Positions 41,484 through 50,539 of a stretch of DNA of 64,000 nucleotides are shown one piece after another. A model generated the notes under the pieces. It saw only the letters and a list, made by a program, of their open reading frames with translations, had not been told where the DNA came from and did not search any database. The DNA is from an uncultured Sutterella sp. (GTDB lineage Bacteria > Pseudomonadota > Gammaproteobacteria > Burkholderiales > Burkholderiaceae_F), in NCBI GenBank assembly GCA_900545275.1, contig UQYG01000007.1, positions 100,127 through 164,126 on the forward strand. The letters run 5' to 3'. Both the position numbers and the translations under genes were made by a program. Each line of letters opens with the position of its first letter. The stretch's first letter is position 1.

Positions 41484-41651
41484 GGGCGCCCCGATTTTCT
41501 TGACCTAGTGCGAATGCCTTACGTCTCTTGCGTTCGGATTGGAGAAGCGAAATTTTCTTTTTTGCAGACAGAGACCGACTGCGGGAGGAATCGATTTTCT
41601 CATTGCCTGAGAGGAGGGAAGGTCGGATCCGGGCGGATCTTGAGCGAAACG

Positions 41652-41688
41652 AAGAAAACAAACGGCACCCGTTCGAAACCGGGTGCCG
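41652..41688 (-). terminator. terminator of yajQ
   Basis: CGGCACCCG (41663-41671) and CGGGTGCCG (41680-41688) form a 9-bp stem. TTTGTTTTC follows on the minus strand. Confidence 0.85.
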
Positions 41689-41714
41689 AAGGAGGCCGCA
41701 CTGCGGCAGGACTG

Positions 41715-41743
41715 CATGTCGGAAGGCCGGGCCTTCCGACATG
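41715..41743. repeat. 29-base inverted repeat directly after yajQ
   Basis: Arms of 14 bases (CATGTCGGAAGGCC and its complement) around one central base, beginning one base after the yajQ stop. There is no U-tract. It stands in tandem with the terminator hairpin and may protect the transcript end. Confidence 0.75.
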
Positions 41744-41744
41744 A

Positions 41745-42236
41745 TCAATTGCGGAAGTTCCCGAAGGAGAGCGGAGCCTCTTCGATTTCCTTTCGCAAAA
41801 GGGCGATGCATTCCTGCAGGGCGTCGCGCTTGGCGCCCGAGACGCGCACGACGTCGCCCTGAAGCGAAGCGGAGAGCTTCAGGGCTTTGGCGTTCTTGAC
41901 CGTCGTCTGGATCTTCTTGCCGAGGTCTTTGTCGATCCCGGACTTCACTACGATCGTCTGCTTCAACTTGTCGCCGCCGATTTTCTCCACGGCTTTCGAT
42001 TCATCGAGGAAACGCACGTCGACGCCGCGCTTGGCGAGTTTGCCGATCAGAACGTCGCGGACCTGACGGAGTTGAAAGTCCGACTCGGCGATGAGCGTGA
42101 GTTCGAGATCCTTCTGTTCGACGGCCGCGGCCGTGCCGCGGAAGTCGTAGCGCGTGCCGATTTCTTTCTGAGCCTGATCGACCGCATTTTTGAGTTCCAC
42201 CGCGTCGACCTTGAGTTCCACGTCAAAGCTGGGCAT
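41745..42236 (-). CDS. yajQ: YajQ-family nucleotide-binding protein
   Basis: 163 residues, full length. Conserved points are the start [20 protein letters not shown], the RYDFRG segment and [16 protein letters not shown] at the end. Members have two ferredoxin-like folds; a Xanthomonas member binds cyclic di-GMP and others bind RNA or nucleotides. The cellular role here is not known. It is transcribed divergently from murB and ends in two tandem hairpins. Confidence 0.95.
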   Translation of the reverse strand: MPSFDVELKVDAVELKNAVDQAQKEIGTRYDFRGTAAAVEQKDLELTLIAESDFQLRQVRDVLIGKLAKRGVDVRFLDESKAVEKIGGDKLKQTIVVKSGIDKDLGKKIQTTVKNAKALKLSASLQGDVVRVSGAKRDALQECIALLRKEIEEAPLSFGNFRN

Positions 42237-42290
42237 GTCTTTTCCTTTTCCGTATGTTGCGGGAAGCCCTGATTGTAGCCAAAGCCTCCC

Positions 42291-42296
42291 TATAAT
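42291..42296 (+). promoter_or_regulatory. -10 element (TATAAT) of murB
   Basis: Consensus TATAAT 61 bases before the murB ATG, in the divergent yajQ/murB gap. No clear -35. Confidence 0.5.
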
Positions 42297-42356
42297 GGGT
42301 TTCTAGAGCAACAGATTCGGAGCGGCCGCGCCGCTTCACACACGGCAGGAGACCCT

Positions 42357-43388
42357 ATGGCGTTCGAAATATTCCGCGACTTCGATTTGACGCACTCGTC
42401 GACCTTTCAGACGAAGGCTGAGGCGGAAAGATTCGTGCGGGTGGAGGACGTTGATGAGCTGCGCGAAGCCCTCGCGTTCGCGAAGAAGAAAAACCTCTCC
42501 GTCACGATCCTCGGGGGCGGCTCCAACACGATTTTTCTCTCGAAGGTTCCCGGTCTCGTCGTGAAGCTCGGGCTTCGCGGCTTCCTGCTCACGCGGGACG
42601 ATGAGACGGGCGACACGCTCCTTGAAGTGGGGGCGGGCGAGACGCTCGACGACGTGATCGACGCACTCCTCGATGCGGGCGTCGGAGGGCTCGAGAATCT
42701 CGCCGCCGTGCCGGGCACGGTCGGCGGCGCCGTCGTGCAGAATGCGGGTGCCTACGGGCTTGAAATGGCGGAGCGCATCGAGTCCGTTCGGGTGCTTCGT
42801 CCCGACGGGAGCCTCGTCGACTACGGGGTCGCCGACTGCGACTTCGGTTATCGCCACTCGCGCTTCAAGACCGCGGCAGGACGCGGCGAAGTGATTCTCT
42901 CGGCCGTGCTTCGCTTCCCGAAGGAATGGGTGCCGCGCGTCGACTACAAGGACCTGGAAGCCTACCGCAAGACCCGACTCGAACCCACGACTCCGCAGAC
43001 GGTGGCCGCCGCCGTACGCGCCGTTCGCGCGGCGAAGTTGCCCGATCCCCAGGAAATCGGCAACGCCGGGTCCTTCTTCAAGAACCCCGTCGCGGACAAA
43101 CTTCTCTGGCATCACATCCTTACGGAACACCCCGGGATTCCGTCCTACCCTCTCGGAGGGGGGCGCCGCAAGCTCGCCGCCGCCTGGCTCATTGAAGCGG
43201 CGGGCTGGAAGGGCGCCGATCGCGGCACGGTCGGAGTCTACAAGCGCCACGCCCTCATTCTCGTGAATCTCGGCGGCGCGACGGGCGAAGACGTCCTGCG
43301 CGTGGCGGGCGACATCCGGGAAGACGTCGAGGAGCGCTTCGGTCTCAGGCTCGAACTCGAACCCGTCGTGGTGGGCGAAAAGATCTGA
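42357..43388 (+). CDS. murB: UDP-N-acetylenolpyruvoylglucosamine reductase
   Basis: 343 residues, type I MurB. It reduces the enolpyruvyl group to give UDP-MurNAc in the cytoplasmic part of peptidoglycan synthesis. FAD-binding motifs are ILGGGSNTIF and AAVPGTVGGAVVQNAGAYG. The catalytic serine is in GNAGSFFKNP, and the catalytic glutamate lies in the C-terminal VEERFG segment. Start ATG 42357 follows GGCAGGAGACCCT. A strong bidirectional terminator separates it from rpsT. Confidence 0.97.
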   Translation: MAFEIFRDFDLTHSSTFQTKAEAERFVRVEDVDELREALAFAKKKNLSVTILGGGSNTIFLSKVPGLVVKLGLRGFLLTRDDETGDTLLEVGAGETLDDVIDALLDAGVGGLENLAAVPGTVGGAVVQNAGAYGLEMAERIESVRVLRPDGSLVDYGVADCDFGYRHSRFKTAAGRGEVILSAVLRFPKEWVPRVDYKDLEAYRKTRLEPTTPQTVAAAVRAVRAAKLPDPQEIGNAGSFFKNPVADKLLWHHILTEHPGIPSYPLGGGRRKLAAAWLIEAAGWKGADRGTVGVYKRHALILVNLGGATGEDVLRVAGDIREDVEERFGLRLELEPVVVGEKI

Positions 43389-43407
43389 GGACAAAACGCC
43401 AGGGCGC

Positions 43408-43444
43408 AAAAAACCCCGCTCGTCTCGCAACGGCGGGGTTTTTC
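43408..43444. terminator. bidirectional terminator between murB and rpsT
   Basis: AACCCCGC (43412-43419) pairs with GCGGGGTT (43433-43440), with an A run before it and a T run after it, so it works on both strands. Confidence 0.93.
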
Positions 43445-43489
43445 TTCGCCCGGGGACTCTCGCGTCCCCGAACGCAAAGCATCTCGCAA

Positions 43490-43753
43490 TTAGGCCATGG
43501 CCTTGATCGAGGCGCTCAGACGGCTCTTGTGACGAGCGGCGGCGTTGGCGTGGAGAACGCCCTTGCGAGCCATCGCGTCGATCACGGATTCGGCCTTCTT
43601 GAAGGCTTCCTGGGCGGCAGCCTTGTCGCCGGCGACGATGAGCTTGCGCACGGCCTTGATGGCGGTGCGGAACTGGCTGCGCTGAGCCGAGAGGTGCAGG
43701 TTACGCGCAACGATCTGACGGGCGCGCTTACGAGCTTGCTTGGTATTAGCCAT
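43490..43753 (-). CDS. rpsT: 30S ribosomal protein S20
   Basis: 87 residues, standard length. It starts [20 protein letters not shown] and keeps the basic three-helix layout, ending in [14 protein letters not shown]. It binds 16S rRNA early in small-subunit assembly. The gene stands alone, convergent with murB and divergent from murJ, the usual position of rpsT beside murJ in proteobacteria. Confidence 0.98.
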   Translation of the reverse strand: MANTKQARKRARQIVARNLHLSAQRSQFRTAIKAVRKLIVAGDKAAAQEAFKKAESVIDAMARKGVLHANAAARHKSRLSASIKAMA

Positions 43754-44189
43754 TTGTGAATGTCCTTAGCAAATGGAGTCGGTCGGCAGAAGAGACTCGT
43801 CAACCGCCGAGAGCTCCTTACACGCGAGCGGGGCTCGCTTGAAGTGAAGTCTTTTTTTCGAAAAAAATCTTATTCGGGTCCGTCAAAGGCTCCGGACGGG
43901 CTGAAAACCAAACCGAGGCGGGCGTTCGCGAGAGTTACGCCCATAGTTGCCCAAGACACGTTGGCCGAGTTTTGCAAATCCCGCAGGACCGTCTTCCGTG
44001 GAAGCGTCCGGACGCGTTACACTTTGCGGATTCCGAAAAGTCCTAAACTATAACAATTTTCCGATCAAAAAACAAACGGAAGGCGGGAAAAATTGTGCGC
44101 TTCGGCGACGAAGCCGCGATTCGTCCGGACGGCAGGGGATTGAGCCCGGCCGCTTTCGCCTCCGACCGCTCCCAAGGGATGCCGCACCG
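43754..44189. promoter_or_regulatory. divergent rpsT/murJ promoter region
   Basis: 436 bases without a gene. For murJ a TATAAC hexamer near 44047 is a possible -10, with TTGCGG upstream at longer than normal spacing. For rpsT a TTGACG lies close to the start on the minus strand but lacks a good -10. A 43855-43870 A/T tract can form a small hairpin (TTTTTTTCGAAAAAAA). The open frame that extends murJ leftward through here is compositionally unlike the gene. Confidence 0.35.
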
Positions 44190-45740
44190 ATGTCTTTACT
44201 CCGCTCCGCGCTCACCGTCTCCGGCCTCACGCTCGTGAGCCGCATCACGGGCGTGATCCGCGACATGCTGATCGCCCGCTACTTCGGCGCGACCGCCGCG
44301 ACGGACGCCTTCTACGTGGCCTTTCGTCTGCCGAACATGCTGCGCCGTCTCTTTGCCGAAGGCGCCTTTCAGCAGGCCTTCGTTCCGATGCTCTCGGACG
44401 TGCGCGAGCGAAACGCTCCCGAGCGCACGCAGAGCTTTTTGGACCACGTCTTCACGATCCTCGGCGTCGCCGTCTTCGCTGCGAGCGTGCTCGGCGTCCT
44501 CGCCGCGCCCTTGCTCGTCCTCGCGATCGCGGGCGGCATGCGCTCCGACCCCGAAGCCTTCGATCTCGCCGTGGCGCTTACGCGATGGATGTTCCCCTAC
44601 ATCGCGTTCATGAGCCTCGTGGCGCTCGCCGCGTCGATCCTCAACACGATGAAGCGCTTTGCGATCCCCGCGGCAACGCCGATTTTGCTGAACTTGAGCT
44701 TCATCGGCGCGACGATTTTGCTCACCCCGTACTTTGACGAGCCCATCTGGGCCTTGGCCGCTGCCGTCTTGATTGGAGGCGTTTTGCAGTTGGGCGCCCA
44801 GATTGCGGCGCTCGCGAAGCTCGGCTGCGTCCTGCGCCCGCGGGGAATCCGTGCTTCGCTTGCCGACGCGGACGTGCGGAAGGTTTTGTCCCTCATGCTT
44901 CCCGCGCTCTTTGGGGTGGGCGTGGCGCAGCTCTCCATTCTCATCAACACGAACATCGCCTCGCACTTGGGACACGGGGCCGTGACCTGGCTCAACTACG
45001 CCGACCGCCTCATGGAATTTCCGACGGCGCTCTTGGGCGTCGCGCTCGGAACGGTTCTTTTGCCGGGCCTTTCCGCCGCGCACGCAAGGGGCGATGCCCA
45101 GCGCTACAACGCACTGCTCGATCACGGGCTTCGCCTCGTCGTTCTCGTCGGGATTCCCGCGGCGCTCGGACTCTGGCTTACGTCCGAAGCGCTCGTCGCC
45201 TTCCTCTTTCAGGGAAAGAACTTTTCGCCCGCCGACGTCGCTGAGACGGCGAGGGCAGTGGTGGGATACGCCGTCGGGCTCATCGGGCTCATCACCCTGA
45301 AAATCGCCGCGCCCGCCTTCTACGCGAGAAAGGACATCCGCACGCCCGTGCGCATCGCCTTTCTGAGTCTCGTCATCGTGCAGCTTCTGAACCTTGCGAC
45401 CGTACCGCTCTTTGACCAGGCGGGGCTCGCGCTTTCGGTCGGTCTGGGGAGCTGTGTGAACGCGGGGTCGCTCCTTCTCATTCTCGGTCGCCGCGGGATC
45501 TATCGTCCCCGCGCGGGTTGGGGAAAGTTCCTCCTGCAGGTGGCGACGGGATCCCTCGTCATGGCGGCGGGCCTCTGGTTCGCGCAGCGCGGCGTCTCCT
45601 GGACGGCGCTCACGTGGCCCGTCCGTGCGGGCGGGACGCTCGGCCTCGTTGTCGGCGCCGCGGTCGTCTACTTCCTCGTCATGACGCTTTTCGGGTGGCG
45701 CCTGCGCGATCTGCGCCCCGCGCCCGAAGCCAGGGACTGA
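44190..45740 (+). CDS. murJ: lipid II flippase MurJ
   Basis: 516 residues from ATG 44190 (AAGGGA upstream). It is an MVF-fold protein with about 14 membrane helices. The conserved opening is SLLRSALTVSGLTLVSRITG, then VIRDMLIARYFGATAATDAF and RLPNMLRRLFAEGAFQQAF. These carry the arginine residues of the MurJ cavity. It flips lipid II across the inner membrane for wall assembly and fits functionally with the nearby murB. A terminator hairpin follows. Confidence 0.97.
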   Translation: MSLLRSALTVSGLTLVSRITGVIRDMLIARYFGATAATDAFYVAFRLPNMLRRLFAEGAFQQAFVPMLSDVRERNAPERTQSFLDHVFTILGVAVFAASVLGVLAAPLLVLAIAGGMRSDPEAFDLAVALTRWMFPYIAFMSLVALAASILNTMKRFAIPAATPILLNLSFIGATILLTPYFDEPIWALAAAVLIGGVLQLGAQIAALAKLGCVLRPRGIRASLADADVRKVLSLMLPALFGVGVAQLSILINTNIASHLGHGAVTWLNYADRLMEFPTALLGVALGTVLLPGLSAAHARGDAQRYNALLDHGLRLVVLVGIPAALGLWLTSEALVAFLFQGKNFSPADVAETARAVVGYAVGLIGLITLKIAAPAFYARKDIRTPVRIAFLSLVIVQLLNLATVPLFDQAGLALSVGLGSCVNAGSLLLILGRRGIYRPRAGWGKFLLQVATGSLVMAAGLWFAQRGVSWTALTWPVRAGGTLGLVVGAAVVYFLVMTLFGWRLRDLRPAPEARD

Positions 45741-45760
45741 TCGGAATAGCGAAAACGACG

Positions 45761-45806
45761 ACGCCCGCGCGCGGTCTTTCGGGCCGCTCTCGCGGGCGTT
45801 TGCTTC
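45761..45806 (+). terminator. terminator of murJ
   Basis: ACGCCCGCG (45761-45769) and CGCGGGCGT (45791-45799) pair, followed by TTGCTTCC. The U-tract is modest. Confidence 0.7.
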
Positions 45807-45825
45807 CGGAAAAAAACGGTTTTCT

Positions 45826-46122
45826 TCAGTTCTTCGGTTCGAAGTCGACCATGGCTTCGAGTTCGTCCAGCGTCGCAAAAGGCATGATTTCGGGCCAGGC
45901 GATGAGTTCGTCCTCGGTGAGCGCTTCCAACGCAAGCGGTCCGAGTTCGCGGGTGTTGACCGCGTAGTTGAGTTTCGCGTAGACGTGCACGAGGTCGTGA
46001 GTGACGATATGCTCTGCGTCTTTTTCTCCGCCGTCCGTCTCCAGACGGTCGATCGCGCGCTGCAGTTCTTCCGCGGCGTCCGCAAGCGTGGCTTTGAGCC
46101 ATTCGATGTCGATGCTGCCCAT
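45826..46122 (-). CDS. small acidic hypothetical protein
   Basis: 98 residues from ATG 46122 (AGGA upstream). It is soluble and strongly acidic, with helices such as WLKATLADAAEELQRAIDRL and a segment HIVTHDLVHVYAKLNYAVNT. I recognise no family and no catalytic motif. A longer upstream frame runs through a T-rich promoter-like stretch and is rejected. It is convergent with murJ and divergent from brnQ, so it stands alone. Confidence 0.7.
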   Translation of the reverse strand: MGSIDIEWLKATLADAAEELQRAIDRLETDGGEKDAEHIVTHDLVHVYAKLNYAVNTRELGPLALEALTEDELIAWPEIMPFATLDELEAMVDFEPKN

Positions 46123-46323
46123 CTTGTCCGTGTCCTGAAAAAAAAAGCGTGTTGTCAAAAAAAAGAGCCGTTTCCGTAAGTGTAGCGCACGGCAAGTCAT
46201 TGCCGCACTTGCTTTCGAGACGGGAGGGCCTCGGGAAGCGGTAAAAACCGACAATTCGCGCGTCCCCTCCCGAGGAACCGGCGCAAAGTCTGCTATTGTT
46301 CTTCCTCCTCATCCTTTTTCGCA

Positions 46324-46366
46324 GTTTCGTTCGACGACCGTCCGAACGAAACCGCGTTTTTGTCTT
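46324..46366 (+). terminator. terminator in the brnQ leader, candidate attenuator
   Basis: GTTTCGTTCG (46324-46333) and CGAACGAAAC (46343-46352) form a perfect 10-bp stem followed by CGCGTTTTTGTC on the plus strand only. It lies 37 bases before brnQ and no plus-strand gene ends just upstream, so it seems to act within the brnQ transcript. Confidence 0.65.
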
Positions 46367-46402
46367 TCCCTATCCCGCAGTCCACAATAAGAACGAAACC
46401 TC

Positions 46403-47764
46403 ATGCAAGAAATCTCCTCCCTGCGTTTTTCCCAGCGGCTCCTTGTCGGCCTGACGCTTTTTTCCATGTTCTTCGGAGCCGGGAACCTCATTTTCCCGCC
46501 TTTTCTCGGCGTGCAGGCGGGTGTCGACATGCCCGCGGCGCTTGCGGGCTTTCTCGTCACCGCCGTCGGCTTTCCCATCCTCGGCGTCATGGCGGTGGCG
46601 GAGTCGGGGGGACTCACGGCGCTCGCCTCCCGCGTGAACGCGCGCTTTGCGTTTCTCTTTACGCTCCTCATCTATCTTTCGATCGGACCTTGCCTAGCAA
46701 TTCCCCGCACGGCGAGCACGTCCTTTGAGATGGTGATGCGCCCGGCGCTCGAGGGCGCCGGACTTTTGGATGCGGCGTTCGGGGGCTTCTCCGCCCTGGG
46801 CCTCGCACAGTTCGTTTACTCGATTCTCTTTTTCACGCTCGCCTACGCGGTCGCCCTTAACCCGGAAAAGCTCACGCAGCGGCTCGGAAAGTTCCTCTGT
46901 CCGACGCTCATCGCCCTCATTGCGCTTCTTTTTCTCGGCATTTGCCTTCATCCTCTCGGCGACGCGGCGGCACCGACGGACGCTTACGCGCAGGGCGCCT
47001 TCGCGACAGGCTTCATCGAGGGCTATCAGACGATGGACACGATCGCGGCGCTCAATTTCGGCCTCGTGATCGCCATGAACATCCGCGCCTTCGGGATCCG
47101 TTCCGAAGGGGCGGTCGTGAAGGAAACGGTCTTTGCGGGGGCGATTGCCGCCTGCGTCTTCTTCGCGGTATACGGCGCACTCGCCATGATCGGAGCGGAG
47201 GCGGGCGGAGCGTACTCGTCCATGGAAAACGGCGCGCAGACGCTCACGCTCGTCGCTTCCGACCTCTTCGGGCCCGTCGGGACGCTCCTCATGGGACTCA
47301 TCTTTTTCATCGCCTGCTTCAACACCTGCGTCGGACTGATTTCCTGTTGCGCCAACTACTTCTCCGAGACCTTTCCGGTCCTCGGCTACCGCGGTTGGGC
47401 CAAGGTCTTCGCGTTTGCGAGCATGGTGATCGCCAACGCGGGACTCACGCTCATCCTCAAATTCTCGGTGCCGCTTCTCGTCGCGATCTACCCCGTCGCG
47501 ATCGTCCTCATCGTGCTCGGCCTTCTGTCGCTCGCCTCAAAGCGCCTTCTCACGCTGAAGGCCCTCTATCCCGCGGCCGTCGTCGCGACGGGGATCTTCT
47601 CGGTCCTCGCGGGCGTCGAAGCCTTCGGCGTGCGCGTGCCGGGACTCTCGGATTTTGCCGACGAGCTTCCCTTCGCGGCGAACGGACTCGAATGGATCGT
47701 GCCGGCCTTTGTCGGCGCGGTGATCGGCGCGGGCCTTTCGGTCTTGGCCGCCAGGCGCGCGTAG
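46403..47764 (+). CDS. brnQ: branched-chain amino acid transporter, LIVCS family
   Basis: 453 residues with about twelve membrane helices. The family opening is clear: LTLFSMFFGAGNLIFPPFLG, then GFLVTAVGFPILGVMAV and a GPCLAIPRTAS motif. It imports leucine, isoleucine and valine with sodium or protons across the inner membrane. The leader contains an intrinsic terminator 37 bases before the start, so branched-chain amino acid supply may control readthrough. Confidence 0.95.
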   Translation: MQEISSLRFSQRLLVGLTLFSMFFGAGNLIFPPFLGVQAGVDMPAALAGFLVTAVGFPILGVMAVAESGGLTALASRVNARFAFLFTLLIYLSIGPCLAIPRTASTSFEMVMRPALEGAGLLDAAFGGFSALGLAQFVYSILFFTLAYAVALNPEKLTQRLGKFLCPTLIALIALLFLGICLHPLGDAAAPTDAYAQGAFATGFIEGYQTMDTIAALNFGLVIAMNIRAFGIRSEGAVVKETVFAGAIAACVFFAVYGALAMIGAEAGGAYSSMENGAQTLTLVASDLFGPVGTLLMGLIFFIACFNTCVGLISCCANYFSETFPVLGYRGWAKVFAFASMVIANAGLTLILKFSVPLLVAIYPVAIVLIVLGLLSLASKRLLTLKALYPAAVVATGIFSVLAGVEAFGVRVPGLSDFADELPFAANGLEWIVPAFVGAVIGAGLSVLAARRA

Positions 47765-47805
47765 AATCGCCCGGGAGGAGCGTTGCCCGAACCAACCTCT
47801 TGAAG

Positions 47806-47837
47806 AAGGGGCGGCGTTTCAAGAGACGACGCCCCTT
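47806..47837 (+). terminator. hairpin after brnQ
   Basis: AAGGGGCGGCGT and ACGACGCCCCTT pair with one mismatch. No U-tract follows, so termination is uncertain. Confidence 0.45.
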
Positions 47838-47948
47838 AGACCATTTGGAAGGGCGAAAATATCGGCAATGTCGGCTTAAGGTTGTCGCTCTAAACTTCTC
47901 GAGTTCAGCCCGAAGCCCCGTGCCGGGCAACGCACAAAAAGGACCATC

Positions 47949-49091
47949 ATGCCGCAGAGCAAAACCAATCCCGACCGCGCGCACAAACTGAAGAAGCGCC
48001 GCGCCCGCAACGAAGCCAAGACGGGCTACACCTACATGCTCGACGTCCTTCGCGAGTCCCTCAACAACCGTTTCTACGAAGAGCAGGGCTTCCCTCACCT
48101 GGAAATCTTGGCGCAGAACATGCAGGGTTGCGAAGTGCAGCATCAGGACCTCTCCGACTACATGCAGCTTCAGGACATGTTTATCGGGTTCTCCTACGCG
48201 CTCTCCAATGCGATTTCGCGCTCGAGCCGTCTCTCGATGATCGAGAGAGAAGACCACGTAGCGGGCGTCGCCTATGCGCTTGCCGCGACGCTTCTCGACA
48301 TGCGCGCGGATCTGCGGGACGACTCGGGCTGGATGGGCTCGGGCGTCGTCGAGGCGATCCGCGACAACTGGGCGCGCGCCAAGTTCACGCAGGCGGGCAT
48401 CCCCGAACAGGTGGCAATTCTCGGACGCCGCGACCTATGCTGTCTCTTCGCGATCGACTTCGTGATGAGCTTCCTCGACATGACGGGCGAAATCGCCCAA
48501 TACGGTCCGGAAAACCTCATTTCGGTCACGAACTGCAAGGACGCCCTCATCACCGCCTACACGGGCTTCGTCACGTCGAATCTGTCGCTCGTCAACAAGG
48601 AGCTTCTTGATTTCGACAAGGTGTTGGCCGACAACGCCGTGACGGAAGAATTCCTGCGCGACTACCCCGACTGGAAGCCCGAAGCGGCCGACGCCTTCAA
48701 CATGAACCTCGTCGGCTTCAATTCGGTCGACGAAGCCGACGCGGCCTTCATGCAGGAACTCCTCAACAACGCCCACTTCATGAGCGACATGCGCACGCTC
48801 TACCTCGCCGACGGCGCCGACGCCGTGCCGCAGGGCCTGCGCGAAGAAACCGTGATGGGCTACGTCCTTCGCGACGGTCCCCGCTGCAAGAAGGCCTTCG
48901 CCGAAGGGCGCGATCCGACGGAAGAGGAAATGGACCGGGACGCCGAAGTCGCCAACGCCATCATCATGCAGATGGTGCAGGCGGCGCAGCGCGAATTCAA
49001 GGAAGCCGCGCCCGAAGCCTCCGCTGCGGACGAAACCTCCGCGGCTCCTTCCGAAACGCCCGCCGAAGAAAAATCGGAAGCGAAGAACTGA
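47949..49091 (+). CDS. unknown 380-residue cytoplasmic protein
   Basis: No family recognised. The first 25 residues are very basic (AHKLKKRRARNEAK). The next about 310 form a helical, soluble domain with Trp- and Met-rich patches (DLRDDSGWMGSGVVEAIRDN, RRDLCCLFAIDFVMSFLD). The last 35 are a low-complexity Ala/Glu/Ser tail (ASAADETSAAPSETPAEEKS). There is no signal peptide or membrane helix. Codon use matches the neighbours, so the gene is real and probably long resident. It stands between brnQ and a LysR gene on the same strand, each with its own gap. A basic head and disordered acidic tail suggest nucleic-acid or ribosome association; this is speculation. Confidence 0.8.
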   Translation: MPQSKTNPDRAHKLKKRRARNEAKTGYTYMLDVLRESLNNRFYEEQGFPHLEILAQNMQGCEVQHQDLSDYMQLQDMFIGFSYALSNAISRSSRLSMIEREDHVAGVAYALAATLLDMRADLRDDSGWMGSGVVEAIRDNWARAKFTQAGIPEQVAILGRRDLCCLFAIDFVMSFLDMTGEIAQYGPENLISVTNCKDALITAYTGFVTSNLSLVNKELLDFDKVLADNAVTEEFLRDYPDWKPEAADAFNMNLVGFNSVDEADAAFMQELLNNAHFMSDMRTLYLADGADAVPQGLREETVMGYVLRDGPRCKKAFAEGRDPTEEEMDRDAEVANAIIMQMVQAAQREFKEAAPEASAADETSAAPSETPAEEKSEAKN

Positions 49092-49223
49092 GGTTCGGAA
49101 AAAATGAAGCCGATGCGCCTTGCGGGACCTCCCATGCGCATCGGTCGGTAGAGTATCCTTAAAGACGAAGGCCGTCTCGAAGGGGCGGCGCTTCGTTTTC
49201 TTTTATTCGAGGGGAGTGCCGGA

Positions 49224-50201
49224 ATGTCGGAACAAAAACTGCCTACTTTGGACATGGAATCGGTGCGTCTCTTCGTTACTCTCTTTGAGACGCTCAATCT
49301 TTCGCAGACGGCGGAACGCTGCATGACGAGCGTCGCGTCGGCGAGCCGCGTGCTCTCGAAGCTTCGCCTCATCTTCGGCGACGAACTCTTCACGCGCTAC
49401 CATCTCGGGATGCTTCCGACCGCGAGGGCGCGCGAAATCGAACCGACCCTGCGGGGCATGCTCCTCGACTATCAGCAACTTCTCTCGGGCGCCGGACGCA
49501 GCTTCAATCCGGCCGAGCTCACGCGTACCTTCCGCGTGGGGGCGGTCGACTACGGCGTCTGCAACTACCTCACGCCCGCTCTGCCCGCGATCGTCGCGGC
49601 GGCGCCGCTCGCTTCGATTGACTTTCGCCCGCTCGACGTCAACATCGGGATGCAGCTCAAATCGGGGGCTCTGGACCTCGCCGTCTATCCGACCCACGAA
49701 AACGATCCCGACATCCGCTCGCAGCCCATCTGCCGCGACGCAATCGCCTACGTGGTGCACGCCTCGCACCCGCTCGTCGAACTCGCGCGCTCGGGAACGC
49801 TGCACGAATCCGACATTCTGCGCTACCGCTTCGTGAAGACGAGCCTCATTCCTTCGCAGACCATTCCCACTGAAGATCCCTTCATGCCGAATCAGTCCGA
49901 CATTCCCTATCGGTCCCTGGAAACGGCGGTTTGGGTGCCGTACTTCACGCAGGCCTTCGAGTGCCTGCGCGGCACGAATCTTGTCGCGATGACGGGCCTG
50001 CAGCTCGCCGCCCGCCGCGTCGCAGAGGGGGGCGACTACGTGATTCTCGGCAAACCCTCGCGCGTTTCGGACTATACGCCCCACTTCCTCTGGCACGTGC
50101 GCGTCGACAAGGATCCGGCCGTGCAGTGGCTGCGCGGGATGTTCCTGAGCGAAAAGGGACGCTTTGTCGATCCCGACGACTATCAGTCTCTCGAACCTTG
50201 A
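49224..50201 (+). CDS. LysR-type transcriptional regulator
   Basis: 325 residues. The N-terminal helix-turn-helix is VRLFVTLFETLNLSQTAERC, then SVASASRVLSKLRLIFGDEL. The substrate-binding domain follows (FRVGAVDYGVCNYLTP through the C-terminus). The ribosome site GGGGAG precedes ATG 49224. It is unusual in lying on the same strand as the next gene, a broken cupin, instead of divergent. The 338-base gap between them holds an inverted repeat that might be its target. If the cupin was its only target, the regulator may be on its way to loss. Confidence 0.92.
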   Translation: MSEQKLPTLDMESVRLFVTLFETLNLSQTAERCMTSVASASRVLSKLRLIFGDELFTRYHLGMLPTARAREIEPTLRGMLLDYQQLLSGAGRSFNPAELTRTFRVGAVDYGVCNYLTPALPAIVAAAPLASIDFRPLDVNIGMQLKSGALDLAVYPTHENDPDIRSQPICRDAIAYVVHASHPLVELARSGTLHESDILRYRFVKTSLIPSQTIPTEDPFMPNQSDIPYRSLETAVWVPYFTQAFECLRGTNLVAMTGLQLAARRVAEGGDYVILGKPSRVSDYTPHFLWHVRVDKDPAVQWLRGMFLSEKGRFVDPDDYQSLEP

Positions 50202-50539
50202 CGGCATCGCCTTTCCTTCCCGCCGAACCCGAAAGCGAGTCGGTCGGCGGGGCGGACGTCTCGGGGGCGAAAAGGCATTCGGACGCCTTCGGGCGGGCCC
50301 GTCTCGGGCTTTCTTCATCATGCAGAAACCGCATGATGCGGCATGTGCAATCGGCATTGGAGCGGGTCTCGACCCCGCGGCTACACTGCGGGCAATGGGA
50401 TCGGTCAGACCGTCCGATCTTCAAAGCCTCCCGGGCCCTGCGTTTCGACGGCCTCGGAGGCCTCCCGCTCGAAACGCTCGGGATCGACCGCGTTCGACCG
50501 ATCCGACTTCTTTCCCACCCGCTCTAACTAGGTGATGTC
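50202..50539 (+). promoter_or_regulatory. gap between the LysR gene and the cupin pseudogene
   Basis: 338 bases without a gene. CCGCAT and ATGCGG (50329-50341, one central base) form a short inverted repeat, a possible operator. TTGGAG about 19 bases before TACACT, near 50360-50390, is a possible promoter pointing at the cupin. Nothing else was recognised. Confidence 0.35.

Noticed and set aside
43947..44189. 81-residue upstream extension of MurJ
   Set aside because: The extension is Arg/Pro-rich and crosses the divergent promoter region; MurJ homologues begin at the ATG at 44190.
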